Shown here in pieces: positions 1 to 7,350 of a stretch of 16,895 bases of DNA. The stretch is from a bacterium (GTDB lineage: Bacteria; JAMCPX01): assembly GCA_021789095.1 (NCBI GenBank), contig JAJYJX010000032.1, forward strand, positions 1 to 16,895, read 5' to 3'. Under the pieces are notes generated by a model. It did not search any database. It was not told the DNA's origin and saw only the letters and a program-made list of their open reading frames with translations. The position numbers and the translations under genes are program-made. Each line of letters begins with the position of its first letter. Position 1 is the stretch's first letter.

Positions 1-245
1 ACGCCGAGCCGTATATCCGTAAGCCCCTCCTCTACGTACCGTACCGTCCCGCCAAGCGATACACCGAGTACGCATACGATGCTGATGGCAACCGCCTGAT
101 GAATCGTCAGATGGAAGTAGGGGATCAGGGTCAGCATGGGCACGATGATTGCACCGCCTCCAAGACCGAGCAATACGCCGAACAGCCCTGCAATGATCCC
201 AACGCATGCCAATATGATTGCCGTGTCAATTCCTATTCCCTGCAT
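1..245 (-). CDS. TauE/SafE-family membrane permease, N-terminal part (runs off the left edge)
   Basis: The first 81 residues of a protein read leftwards from an ATG at 245-243. A hydrophobic segment (about residues 7-26) runs into a glycine-rich stretch, GLFGVLLGLGGGAIIVP (about 20-36), then a second hydrophobic segment (about 50-66). This GxxGxGGGxxxVP pattern at the end of the first membrane helix is the hallmark of the TauE/SafE (formerly DUF81) family. Members export small sulfur-containing or organic anions such as sulfite or sulfoacetate; the substrate here cannot be told. An in-frame TGA lies 12 codons upstream, and no other ATG, GTG or TTG lies between, so 245 is the likely start, although its Shine-Dalgarno sequence is poor. 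A TTGACA on the minus strand at 285-280 could be its -35, but no good -10 follows. It diverges from the dcw cluster, and I see no functional link to it. Confidence 0.85.
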   Translation of the reverse strand, partial: MQGIGIDTAIILACVGIIAGLFGVLLGLGGGAIIVPMLTLIPYFHLTIHQAVAISIVCVLGVSLGGTVRYVEEGLTDIRLG

Positions 246-627
246 ACAGTAATCAAACGCTACCAGCGCAGCCCCGCTATGTCAACGGAGGTATAGCAGG
301 ATGCCGGAGAGATATCGGCCTTTCTGTATGTTGATGATTTTCAGGAATGATGATAATTATGTAAAATGCATCTTCCACAGCAGGAAAGTTCTCTGATTTT
401 TATCATGATAACAGCGGCGTGCTGGCTGGTCTTCCACGGCTACTGGCTCGTCAAAGCGCCGTATACAGGTCCTCAATTCCCTGGCGGCGGAAACTGGTAG
501 TTGTACCGAATTCTTAAATGGGTAGTTCTATTCTTGGTATAAAAAAACTGTAACTTCTGGGCAGAACCAGCCTGCTTCCGTCCCTTTTCCCTCCATGCCC
601 GCACCATAGCTAAGTGCAAATAATATC
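246..627. other. Divergent intergenic region between the permease and mraZ
   Basis: About 380 bp with no well-supported gene. It holds a possible 44-residue ORF (366-500, listed separately), a perfect 12-bp palindrome TTATCATGATAA at 400-411, a small dyad TTCTGGGCAGAA at 555-566, and a short direct repeat GGTAGTT around 497-527. An A7 run lies near 541. I see no tRNA, no rho-independent terminator and no insertion-sequence ends. The promoter of the dcw cluster starts at its right end. Confidence 0.6.
366..500 (+). CDS. Possible 44-residue small membrane protein
   Basis: An ATG at 366-368 opens a frame that closes with TAG at 498-500. The product has a polar start, one hydrophobic segment (about residues 10-30, rich in Ile, Ala, Trp and Leu), then a short tail ending in PGGGNW. 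This composition looks like a single-pass small membrane protein, more ordered than most chance ORFs. Against it: the frame has no convincing Shine-Dalgarno sequence at the right distance (AGGA at 342-345 is about 20 nt away), I recognise no family, and 44 codons can arise by chance. It may also be the decayed end of an older gene. I did not find a promoter for it. Confidence 0.22.
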   Translation: MHLPQQESSLIFIMITAACWLVFHGYWLVKAPYTGPQFPGGGNW

Positions 628-655
628 TTGACATTTGATTATAAGGTGGTATGAA
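628..655 (+). promoter_or_regulatory. Main dcw promoter (sigma-70 type, extended -10)
   Basis: A perfect -35 hexamer TTGACA lies at 628-633. A 16-bp spacer leads to TATGAA at 650-655, which matches 4 of 6 bases of the -10 consensus and is preceded by TG at 647-648, giving an extended -10 (TGnTATGAA). Transcription would start near 662, leaving a leader of about 30 nt before the preferred mraZ ATG at 693. It is the only good promoter I see in front of the cluster. Confidence 0.65.
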
Positions 656-684
656 GTGGCATAAAGGGGTATGGAGTTGTAACA
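645..684 (+). promoter_or_regulatory. MraZ operator: tandem 10-bp boxes
   Basis: Successive 10-bp blocks starting at 645, 655 and 665 read GGTGGTATGA, AGTGGCATAA and AGGGGTATGG. A weaker fourth block at 675 reads AGTTGTAACA. The shared core is GTGGYAT at an exact 10-bp pitch, about one DNA helical turn. Known MraZ proteins bind direct repeats upstream of their own gene: TGGGN units at 10-bp pitch in E. coli, and AAAGTG[T/G] boxes in Mollicutes. The array here overlaps the extended -10 and the predicted transcription start, as expected for autorepression. That MraZ binds here is inference. Confidence 0.75.
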
Positions 685-692
685 AAATTGTT

Positions 693-1136
693 ATGGAGTT
701 TATTGGACGTTATAAACATAAGATTGACAAAAAAGGAAGAGTAAGTGTTCCGTCTGCCTTCAGGAAAATCCTTGCAGAAGAGTATGACAACAGGGTAATC
801 ATCACAAACAACAAGAACTGGCTCGAGGTATTTCCTTACCAGGTATTCAGGCTCCGCAAAGAAAGGATAAAAGCACTGCCCCCTACCCTGGATGTTGTTG
901 AAGATTATAAGCTATTTCATTACGGCGATGCGTTCGAGTACGAGATTGATGAACTTGGCAGGTTATTCATTCCCATATACCTGCGTGAAGAGGCGCACCT
1001 TGGCGAGGAAGTCATACTGTCTGGCGGCGATGAGATATTTTCCATCTGGGACCTTGCGACCTTTGAGCAGGAACATGAGAGGATCAAAAACAATTTTGCA
1101 AGCATCAAAAAGGGCATTGCCCAGTACGGAGTGTGA
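693..1136 (+). CDS. mraZ: Transcriptional regulator MraZ
   Basis: A 147-residue MraZ, close to the E. coli length of 152. It has two SpoVT-AbrB-type half-domains, each with the family DxxGR motif followed by a V/I-P strand: D12-KKG-R16 with VSVP, and D86-ELG-R90 with LFIP. MraZ forms a ring-shaped oligomer that binds repeated boxes at the head of the dcw cluster and usually represses it. The ATG at 651 in the same frame would add 14 residues unlike the family and would put the start inside the operator and on the -10. The ATG at 693 gives the usual family start (M-x-F-x-GRY). Its Shine-Dalgarno sequence is weak: GGAG at 673-676 is 16 nt away. The TGA stop directly abuts the rsmH ATG. Confidence 0.95.
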   Translation: MEFIGRYKHKIDKKGRVSVPSAFRKILAEEYDNRVIITNNKNWLEVFPYQVFRLRKERIKALPPTLDVVEDYKLFHYGDAFEYEIDELGRLFIPIYLREEAHLGEEVILSGGDEIFSIWDLATFEQEHERIKNNFASIKKGIAQYGV

Positions 1137-2018
1137 ATGCATATACCGGTAATGTCTGACAGAGTAATTGAATATATGAACCCGAAAAGCGGCGGCGTGT
1201 ACCTTGATGCAACCGTTGGCGAGGGCGGTCATGCAAGGGCAATTCTTGAGGCCTCGGCCCCCCACGGTCATGTCGTTGGCATAGACATGGATGAAAAGGC
1301 ACTTATAACTGCAAAGAACAATCTGAAAGATTATGAGGACAGGGTAGAATTTTTCCACGCGAATTATAAGGATATAGAAGAGGTGGTGAGCAATACAGGC
1401 GTAAGAAAATTTGACGGCATTATAGTTGATCTCGGGTTCAGCAGCTCGCAGATAGACAATCCGGAGCGTGGTTTCAGCTTCCTGGCTGATGGGCCTCTTG
1501 ATATGCGGTATGATACATCGTCCGGCATCACGGCATATGATGTAGTTAATAAGTTTTCCGCGGACAAGCTTGCCATGATTATCAGGGAGTATGGCGAGGA
1601 AAAGCGGTACAGAAGTATTGTTAAGGCAATAATCAATGCCAGGGCCGGGTCACGCATAACAAGTACAGCGGGGCTGGCATCCATCATATCCAAAACTGCA
1701 AAAGGTCATTCCCGCATACACCCTGCGACAAAAACATTCCAGGCCATAAGGATATTCGTAAACAATGAACTGGAAAATCTAAAGGCATTTTTTAAAACGG
1801 TCGGCGATTTTATCAATGTCAACGGCGTGCTGGTCATTATCTCATTTCATTCTCTTGAGGACAGGATTGTCAAGCATGTATTCAGGCAGTTTTCAAAATT
1901 GACCCCTCCGGTTTTCAGAATACTCACACGGAAACCTGCGTTGCCTGATGAGCAGGAACTAAGGGGAAATTACAGGGCAAGAAGTGCAAGATTAAGGGCT
2001 GTGCAGAGGATAGGGTAG
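1137..2018 (+). CDS. rsmH: 16S rRNA (cytosine(1402)-N(4))-methyltransferase RsmH (MraW)
   Basis: A 293-residue SAM-dependent methyltransferase that, in the known family, N4-methylates C1402 in the decoding centre of 16S rRNA. Visible motifs are the SAM-binding loop DATVGEGGH (24-32), the acidic end of strand 2 GIDMD (48-52), DGIIVDLGFSSSQID (93-107), HPATKTFQAIRI (195-206) and SFHSLEDR (236-243). The C-terminus carries the usual basic RARSARLRA stretch. The family helical insertion lies between about 110 and 200. The ATG follows the mraZ stop with no spacer, and GGAG at 1128-1131, inside mraZ, serves as Shine-Dalgarno, so translation is probably coupled. Its presence second in the dcw cluster is standard. 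Confidence 0.96.
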   Translation: MHIPVMSDRVIEYMNPKSGGVYLDATVGEGGHARAILEASAPHGHVVGIDMDEKALITAKNNLKDYEDRVEFFHANYKDIEEVVSNTGVRKFDGIIVDLGFSSSQIDNPERGFSFLADGPLDMRYDTSSGITAYDVVNKFSADKLAMIIREYGEEKRYRSIVKAIINARAGSRITSTAGLASIISKTAKGHSRIHPATKTFQAIRIFVNNELENLKAFFKTVGDFINVNGVLVIISFHSLEDRIVKHVFRQFSKLTPPVFRILTRKPALPDEQELRGNYRARSARLRAVQRIG

Positions 2019-2026
2019 GAGGTATT

Positions 2027-2353
2027 ATGAATATAAAGGCTTATGCGGATAACAGGGCAATCGATTATCAGACAGTACATGCAATAAGTATATCGCCGGC
2101 AAAAATACTTATTGTCGTCGCCGCGGTTCTCTTTTTTACCCTCGTTCTTATATGGAGCAGGATAAATTTTATAGCTGCAAGCTACAGTATGTCTTCCATG
2201 ACTTCAGAAACACAGAAGCTCAGCCAGCAGATCGATCAGTATAATCTTGAGATAGCCACGCTTAAAAGCAGGAACAGGATTGAGAATATAGCGAAAACGA
2301 GGTTGAACCTGTCTTATCCGGATCCGGCGCAGATAATTCTAATAGACAAGTAG
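2027..2353 (+). CDS. ftsL: Cell division protein FtsL
   Basis: A 108-residue bitopic protein. It has a cytoplasmic N-terminus (about 1-25), one membrane helix (about 26-43), then a predicted coiled coil (about 50-83), and a conserved-looking end ENIAKTRLNLSYPDP that resembles the FtsL/DivIC tail. FtsL pairs with FtsB and bridges FtsQ to the FtsW-FtsI synthase in the divisome; the ftsB partner is not in this window. The call rests on architecture and on its place between rsmH and ftsI, because FtsL sequences diverge strongly. The start is well supported by AGGAGG at 2017-2022 just before the ATG; this is one of the best ribosome binding sites in the cluster. The gap to rsmH is 8 bp. Confidence 0.88.
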   Translation: MNIKAYADNRAIDYQTVHAISISPAKILIVVAAVLFFTLVLIWSRINFIAASYSMSSMTSETQKLSQQIDQYNLEIATLKSRNRIENIAKTRLNLSYPDPAQIILIDK

Positions 2354-2354
2354 G

Positions 2355-4433
2355 ATGGACCCGGTAAAGCGTATACATGAGAATCATCTTGTAAGATTAT
2401 TTATAGTCTATCTGTGCATCTTATCGGGTTTTACACTCCTCATATCGAAGGCCTTTTATCTGGAAGTCGTAAAGGGCAGGAAGTATGCGGAGCTTGCGAG
2501 GAGACAGTATGCAAGGGAGGTAACACTCCTGCCGGCAAGGGGAGTGATCATGGATAGAGACGGAAGGATACTTGCACAAAGCGTCCTTGTTGATTCATTT
2601 TACGCTGATCCGTCCCGGATAAATAACAAAAGCAGGACTGCTGTTGTCATATCGAGGGTGCTCGGTGTAGATGCCGATACAGTTTTGAAAAAGCTGTCTG
2701 CAGACAGGCAGTTTGTGTGGATCAAAAGGCTTGTCAACCCCGACAAAGCCAGGAAACTCATGCACTATCATTTAAAGGGCGTCTATGCACTCAAGGAGTA
2801 CAGGAGGTTCTATCCGGATGTTAAACTCGCAAGCGCAGTGCTGGGGTTTGCAGGCATAGATTCAAAGGGATTGGCCGGTATAGAACTGTCACTTGATCAT
2901 TATCTCAAGGGTAACCCCCTGTCTGCGGTTATCGATGTTGATGGCCACAACAGTCCTGTTTATACAGGCGTCATGTTTGATGATGCATCATTGAGCGGCG
3001 ACAGTGTTGTTAGTACAATAGACCTCAACATTCAGTTTGTTCTGCAGGAAGCCCTGAAAAAGGCCGTGGAAGATCAGAAGGCAAGAAACGGTGTAGGCAT
3101 CGTCATGAACCCGGAGACGGGTGATATACTTGCAATGGCGGTTATACCGGATTTCAATCCCAATACATACCGGGATTATTCTTTATCCGCATTTAAAGAC
3201 ATAGCTGTTGAAAACACCTATGAGCCCGGTTCAATCTTTAAACCATTTATCGTTGCGGCGGCCCTTGATGCCGGCGTGATCTCCCCCGACGAGAAGATCT
3301 TTTGTGAAAACGGGCACTACAAGGTTTACAATATTACCATAAGGGATGCAGAGAGCGCATTTGGTATGCTAAGTATCGGTGATATACTTAAGTACAGCAG
3401 CAACATTGGTGCGGCAAAGATAGGAGAAAAACTGGGCCCGACAACATTGTATAATTACCTCAGGCGCTTCGGTTTCGGCAGCCAGACAGGCATAGACCTC
3501 CCCGGTGAATCACCCGGCATACTGAATCCGGTGGACAGGTGGTCGGGTGTATCCATTGATACCATACCGTTTGGGCAGGGCGTTTCAGCAACACCCCTGC
3601 AGCTGGTTACAGCGATGTCTGCCATAGCAAACGGAGGATTACTCATTACTCCAAGGATAATAAAGGAGATAAGGAAGCCGGATGGCGGGATCGTAACTTC
3701 GCAGCCCGTGATCAAAAGGCGTGTGATATCGGATCGTACTGCAAGGCTCGTGACCAATATGCTGATAGGTGTTGTCAATGACGGGGGAACAGGTACCAAT
3801 GCTCACATGAACGGTTATACAGTTGCAGGAAAGACGGGTACAGCCCAGATTCCGGATCCGCAGACAGGGGGGTATTACGGCGACAGGTTCATATCATCGT
3901 TTCTCGGTTTTGTTCCGGCACGCGATCCGGGGATCGTCATGCTTATCATGATCATAGATCCGCAGAAGAATCCTTACGGAGGAATAAGTGCTGCGCCTGT
4001 ATTCAAGGATATAGCTGAAAAGGTACTGCCGTATCTGGGTGTACCGTCAAGATTGAATATAATGGCAATGCCCGCCGAAGAGCCGTCAATAGAAGATCTG
4101 GAACCGGCACAGGACAGGGCTACGGTACAGACAGGGGTCATTCCTGATTTTACAGGCAAGCCGATGAGAACAGTTCTGCATCTGGCGAAACAGGCAGGTA
4201 TAAATGACCTGGTAATAAAGGGCAGCGGCTATGCGGTAGAGCAATCAATGAAACCGGAAACGCTGTATTCACAAGGGCCGGTTGTGGTTGTATTCTCAAC
4301 GGGCAAATTACCGGATTCAAAGCAGCAAGGCGGCTCCAAACTGTCGGGTGCGCTTATGCATTCATCGGGAAGGAAGATAAAGCACGGTTTAAAAACACAA
4401 GGTCCCGGTCCTGCCGGGACGATAAAGGGATAG
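2355..4433 (+). CDS. ftsI: Septal peptidoglycan transpeptidase FtsI (PBP3) with C-terminal PASTA domain
   Basis: A 692-residue class B penicillin-binding protein that crosslinks septal peptidoglycan. It has a short cytoplasmic N-terminus, one membrane anchor (about 12-31), a pedestal domain beginning with the typical ARGVIMDRDG (61-70), and a transpeptidase domain. Active-site motifs are S293-x-x-K296 (PGSIFK), S348-S-N350 and K493-T-G495. A PASTA domain follows (about 594-648, starting VIPDFTGKPM), then a basic, Gly/Ser-rich tail of about 40 residues. E. coli FtsI lacks PASTA; Firmicutes SpoVD-type and many deltaproteobacterial FtsI proteins have it. The ATG lies 1 bp after the ftsL stop, so expression is probably coupled. 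The last codons contain a perfect hairpin (4402-4420). Confidence 0.95.
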   Translation: MDPVKRIHENHLVRLFIVYLCILSGFTLLISKAFYLEVVKGRKYAELARRQYAREVTLLPARGVIMDRDGRILAQSVLVDSFYADPSRINNKSRTAVVISRVLGVDADTVLKKLSADRQFVWIKRLVNPDKARKLMHYHLKGVYALKEYRRFYPDVKLASAVLGFAGIDSKGLAGIELSLDHYLKGNPLSAVIDVDGHNSPVYTGVMFDDASLSGDSVVSTIDLNIQFVLQEALKKAVEDQKARNGVGIVMNPETGDILAMAVIPDFNPNTYRDYSLSAFKDIAVENTYEPGSIFKPFIVAAALDAGVISPDEKIFCENGHYKVYNITIRDAESAFGMLSIGDILKYSSNIGAAKIGEKLGPTTLYNYLRRFGFGSQTGIDLPGESPGILNPVDRWSGVSIDTIPFGQGVSATPLQLVTAMSAIANGGLLITPRIIKEIRKPDGGIVTSQPVIKRRVISDRTARLVTNMLIGVVNDGGTGTNAHMNGYTVAGKTGTAQIPDPQTGGYYGDRFISSFLGFVPARDPGIVMLIMIIDPQKNPYGGISAAPVFKDIAEKVLPYLGVPSRLNIMAMPAEEPSIEDLEPAQDRATVQTGVIPDFTGKPMRTVLHLAKQAGINDLVIKGSGYAVEQSMKPETLYSQGPVVVVFSTGKLPDSKQQGGSKLSGALMHSSGRKIKHGLKTQGPGPAGTIKG
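4402..4420 (+). promoter_or_regulatory. 7-bp perfect hairpin at the ftsI/murE junction
   Basis: GTCCCGG (4402-4408), a 5-nt loop (4409-4413) and CCGGGAC (4414-4420) form a perfect GC-rich stem inside the last codons of ftsI, ending 15 nt before the murE ATG. No T-tract follows (the next bases are GATAAAGGGA), so it is unlikely to be an intrinsic terminator. It ends just upstream of the murE Shine-Dalgarno sequence (AAAGGGA, 4424-4430) and may affect initiation or mRNA stability. That role is inference. Confidence 0.45.
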
Positions 4434-4435
4434 GA

Positions 4436-5947
4436 ATGGAGATAAAAAGACTCTTAAAGAACATACAGTACAGTTCACTGCACGGAGATGTCCCGGTAGA
4501 GGTTGACGGCATTGTCTATGATTCGAGAAAGGTGAAGAAGAATTATATCTTCGTTGCCATCCCCGGGGAAAAAGAGGACGGGGTAAAATACGAAAACGAG
4601 GCAGTGCGCAACGGCGCCGTTGCCATTGTCGCAAAGTCATACAATCCTTCACTTGAAAAGGTTCTGCAGATCATAGTTGATGACCCCAGGATCGCCCTGT
4701 CGATCCTGTCAAGGGAGTTCTATAAAAATCCCTCGGCAAAACTGTATGTAATTGGTATAACCGGGACAAACGGGAAGACAACGACAACGTATCTTATAGA
4801 ATCCATATTCAAATCAGCCGGCAAAAGGCCCGTTATAATCGGTACGATAAACTACAGGTTTATGGACAAAAAAGTTAAAGCCGTCAACACGACCCCGGAA
4901 TCGCTGGACCTGAACATCATGATGAGTGAATACCTTTCGCAGGGTGCGACGGACGTTATCATGGAGGTTTCCTCTCATGCAATATCACAGGGCAGGGCAA
5001 ACGGAATCAACTTTAATGCTGCAATCTTCACCAACCTTACGCAGGACCACCTTGATTATCATAAAACAATGGAAAACTATTATGCTACAAAGGCGAAGCT
5101 TTTTGAAAAGATGCTGGTCGCAAGCAGTAAGGGGAACAGATTTGCCATACTGAACAGCGATGATCCATGGGTAAGCCGTGTGAGGATAAAACGGGGTATC
5201 AATATACTTAGGTTCGGCACTTCAAAGCATGCGGACATCCGGCTTACAGAATCTGCTGCGACCCTGGATGGGATAAAAATGAAGCTTTCGACACCTATAG
5301 GCATGATGGAGCTTCGTTCGCCCCTGGTTGGTTATTACAATATCTATAATATCATGGCTGCGGTAGCCGCTGCTATTGTTTCGAATATATCTGTTGATCA
5401 TATAAAACAGGGCATTGAATTGATGGCCAACGTGCCCGGCCGGGTCGAGAGGATCGATAATCCCCGCGGACTCTACGTGTTTGTTGATTATGCGCATACA
5501 CCCGACGCACTTGAAAAGGTTCTGATCGCACTGAGCGAAATAAAGAAAAAGCGGATCATATGCGTATTCGGGTGCGGCGGCGACAGGGATAAAGGAAAAA
5601 GGCCGCTTATGGGCGGTATTGCAGCGAGACTGGCGGATATAACCATTATCACATCCGACAACCCCCGATCTGAACAGCCCCATGCAATAATCTGTGATAT
5701 TGAGAAAGGAATAAAGGATGCACTCAAAGTTACCTCGCTTCATTCAAACGCGAACCACAATCCAAAAGTTTATACGACTATTGAGGACAGGAAGCAGGCT
5801 ATAAAAGCGGCCCTTGATGCTGCCGGCAAGGGAGACGTGGTTGTTATAGCAGGCAAGGGCCATGAAGATTACCAGATATTCAGGGACAGGACCATACATT
5901 TCAGCGACAAGGAGGAGATCATGGATTATTTCGGGCCGGCACATTGA
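4436..5947 (+). CDS. murE: UDP-MurNAc-L-Ala-D-Glu:meso-diaminopimelate ligase MurE
   Basis: A 503-residue cytoplasmic Mur ligase that adds the third residue of the stem peptide using ATP. It shows the UDP-binding N-domain with DSRKV (29-33), the P-loop GITGTNGKTTTT (107-118), EVSSHAISQ (177-185), the lysine expected to be carbamylated in YATKAKLF (K219), and DYAHTPDALE (351-360). The DNPR motif at 408-411 is the known signature for meso-diaminopimelate, as opposed to L-lysine enzymes, so peptidoglycan is probably A1-gamma type. The ATG at 4436 sits 2 bp after the ftsI stop, with AAAGGGA at 4424-4430 as Shine-Dalgarno. The length is normal for the family. Confidence 0.96.
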   Translation: MEIKRLLKNIQYSSLHGDVPVEVDGIVYDSRKVKKNYIFVAIPGEKEDGVKYENEAVRNGAVAIVAKSYNPSLEKVLQIIVDDPRIALSILSREFYKNPSAKLYVIGITGTNGKTTTTYLIESIFKSAGKRPVIIGTINYRFMDKKVKAVNTTPESLDLNIMMSEYLSQGATDVIMEVSSHAISQGRANGINFNAAIFTNLTQDHLDYHKTMENYYATKAKLFEKMLVASSKGNRFAILNSDDPWVSRVRIKRGINILRFGTSKHADIRLTESAATLDGIKMKLSTPIGMMELRSPLVGYYNIYNIMAAVAAAIVSNISVDHIKQGIELMANVPGRVERIDNPRGLYVFVDYAHTPDALEKVLIALSEIKKKRIICVFGCGGDRDKGKRPLMGGIAARLADITIITSDNPRSEQPHAIICDIEKGIKDALKVTSLHSNANHNPKVYTTIEDRKQAIKAALDAAGKGDVVVIAGKGHEDYQIFRDRTIHFSDKEEIMDYFGPAH

Positions 5948-7350
5948 AGATAGATATGGATGATATGAATGGATTAAAAGATATGGGAGTCATCAGCCCG
6001 GTACAGGGCTGGAGCGCGGATGGTGTATCAACGGATACGAGAAAACCCGTGAAGGGCAGCCTGTTCTTTGCAATCAGGGGAGAAAGATTCGACGGCCATG
6101 ATTTTACAAAGGATGCACTGGCACAGGGGGCAGCAGGCATTGTAATAGATAAAAAGAGTATGGCACGCGCGGCAGGCTTCGTAAAAGAAAGGCCGGTCTT
6201 TGCAGTTGATGATACCGTAAAGAGCCTGGGTGAGCTTGCGCACATAATCAGGAAAAGATACAGGCCCGTAGTTATAGCAATCACCGGCAGCAACGGTAAA
6301 ACAACAACGAAAGATATGCTGGCAGGCCTTTTATCGGGTACATACGACACGGATAAAACGCAGGGCAACCTCAACAATCTTATAGGAGTGCCTTTATCCA
6401 TTCTCAACATGAAACACGGTACAAAGACGTGGATACTGGAACTCGGCACGAGCAGATACGGCGAATTGGCACGCCTGACCGGGATAACAGACCCTGATAT
6501 AGGCATACTTACCAATATAGGCAGTGCGCATCTTGAGTTCTTTCATGATCTTCAGGGTGTTGCAAAAGCTAAGTCGGAGATGTTTTCTGCGATGCGTGAC
6601 GACGGTGCGGCGATAGTGAATGCAGACGATCCGCTGGCCATGGGCATTGCCGGCAAGTTTAAGGGCAGGATACTGACTGCAGGGTTTTCCAATGACGCCT
6701 CCCTGCATATACTGTCCTACAGATTGAACAGCAATGGTATGGAATTCGATGTGTCCTACAAGGGTGCTCAGCACCATTTAAGCATGCCGTTGTCAGGCAG
6801 GCATTACCTTTATGACATGTCCCTTGCAGTACTTTGCTCTGTATACCTTGGCGTAAGCTGGAACGAAATAGAAACTGCGTGCGGGCAATTTAATGTATTT
6901 AAGGGCAGGGGGAATATCATGCAGTATGAGAACGGCATAACCGTTGTTGATGATACGTACAATGCAAATCCCGATTCAATGCGCGAGGGATTCCTTTCCG
7001 CTGTCGAGAGGTACGGGGCAGGGCATATCATAGCGGTTATAGGGGACATGCTGGAGCTCGGCACGCACACGGCAGAACAGCACCATGCGCTCGGCAGGTT
7101 CCTTGCAGTACACGGGATATGCAGGTTCATACTGGTCGGTGCATCCTCGGAGTACACGCTCCAGGGGATCCTTTCAGCGAAGGCGCCCGGCATACATGCA
7201 AGCCGGGTAGCGGGTATAAACGATGCAGCGGATGAACTTGTCAAAACAGGGCGCTCCGGTGATGTCATCTATGTCAAGGGTTCAAGGAGCATGAAGATGG
7301 AACAGGTAATATCCGTTTATGACAGCATGTTAAGGAAAAACCATGCTTGA
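5944..7350 (+). CDS. murF: UDP-MurNAc-tripeptide:D-alanyl-D-alanine ligase MurF
   Basis: A Mur ligase of up to 468 residues that adds D-Ala-D-Ala to complete UDP-MurNAc-pentapeptide. Motifs are STDTRKPVKGSLFFAIRGERFDGHDF-type N-domain residues (29-54), the P-loop TGSNGKTTT (114-122), NLNNLIGVP (142-150), NIGSAHLEFF (191-200), DDTYNANPDSM (336-346) and GDMLELG (367-373). The start is uncertain. A TTG at 5944-5946 overlaps the murE stop by 4 bp, and in-frame ATGs at 5956 and 5965 would give proteins 4 or 7 residues shorter. No strong Shine-Dalgarno sequence decides among them. The gene lies in the classical murE-murF-mraY order and overlaps mraY by 8 bp. Confidence 0.94.
   Translation: MKIDMDDMNGLKDMGVISPVQGWSADGVSTDTRKPVKGSLFFAIRGERFDGHDFTKDALAQGAAGIVIDKKSMARAAGFVKERPVFAVDDTVKSLGELAHIIRKRYRPVVIAITGSNGKTTTKDMLAGLLSGTYDTDKTQGNLNNLIGVPLSILNMKHGTKTWILELGTSRYGELARLTGITDPDIGILTNIGSAHLEFFHDLQGVAKAKSEMFSAMRDDGAAIVNADDPLAMGIAGKFKGRILTAGFSNDASLHILSYRLNSNGMEFDVSYKGAQHHLSMPLSGRHYLYDMSLAVLCSVYLGVSWNEIETACGQFNVFKGRGNIMQYENGITVVDDTYNANPDSMREGFLSAVERYGAGHIIAVIGDMLELGTHTAEQHHALGRFLAVHGICRFILVGASSEYTLQGILSAKAPGIHASRVAGINDAADELVKTGRSGDVIYVKGSRSMKMEQVISVYDSMLRKNHA

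Noticed and set aside
99-296. 65-residue + strand ORF
   Set aside because: It is antisense to the well-supported TauE/SafE permease frame.
301-396. 31-residue + strand ORF preceded by GGAGG at 286-290
   Set aside because: It is very short, has no recognisable features and overlaps the 44-residue frame; the binding site is likely coincidental.
473-685. 70-residue minus-strand ORF opposite the mraZ promoter
   Set aside because: It covers the promoter and operator, has no family resemblance, a mixed low-information composition and no convincing ribosome binding site.
4402-4430. Intrinsic terminator after ftsI
   Set aside because: The stem is good but no T-tract follows, and the operon clearly continues with murE 2 bp after the stop.
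5919-6515. 198-residue minus-strand ORF opposite murF
   Set aside because: It is a shadow of murF, which has all Mur ligase motifs.
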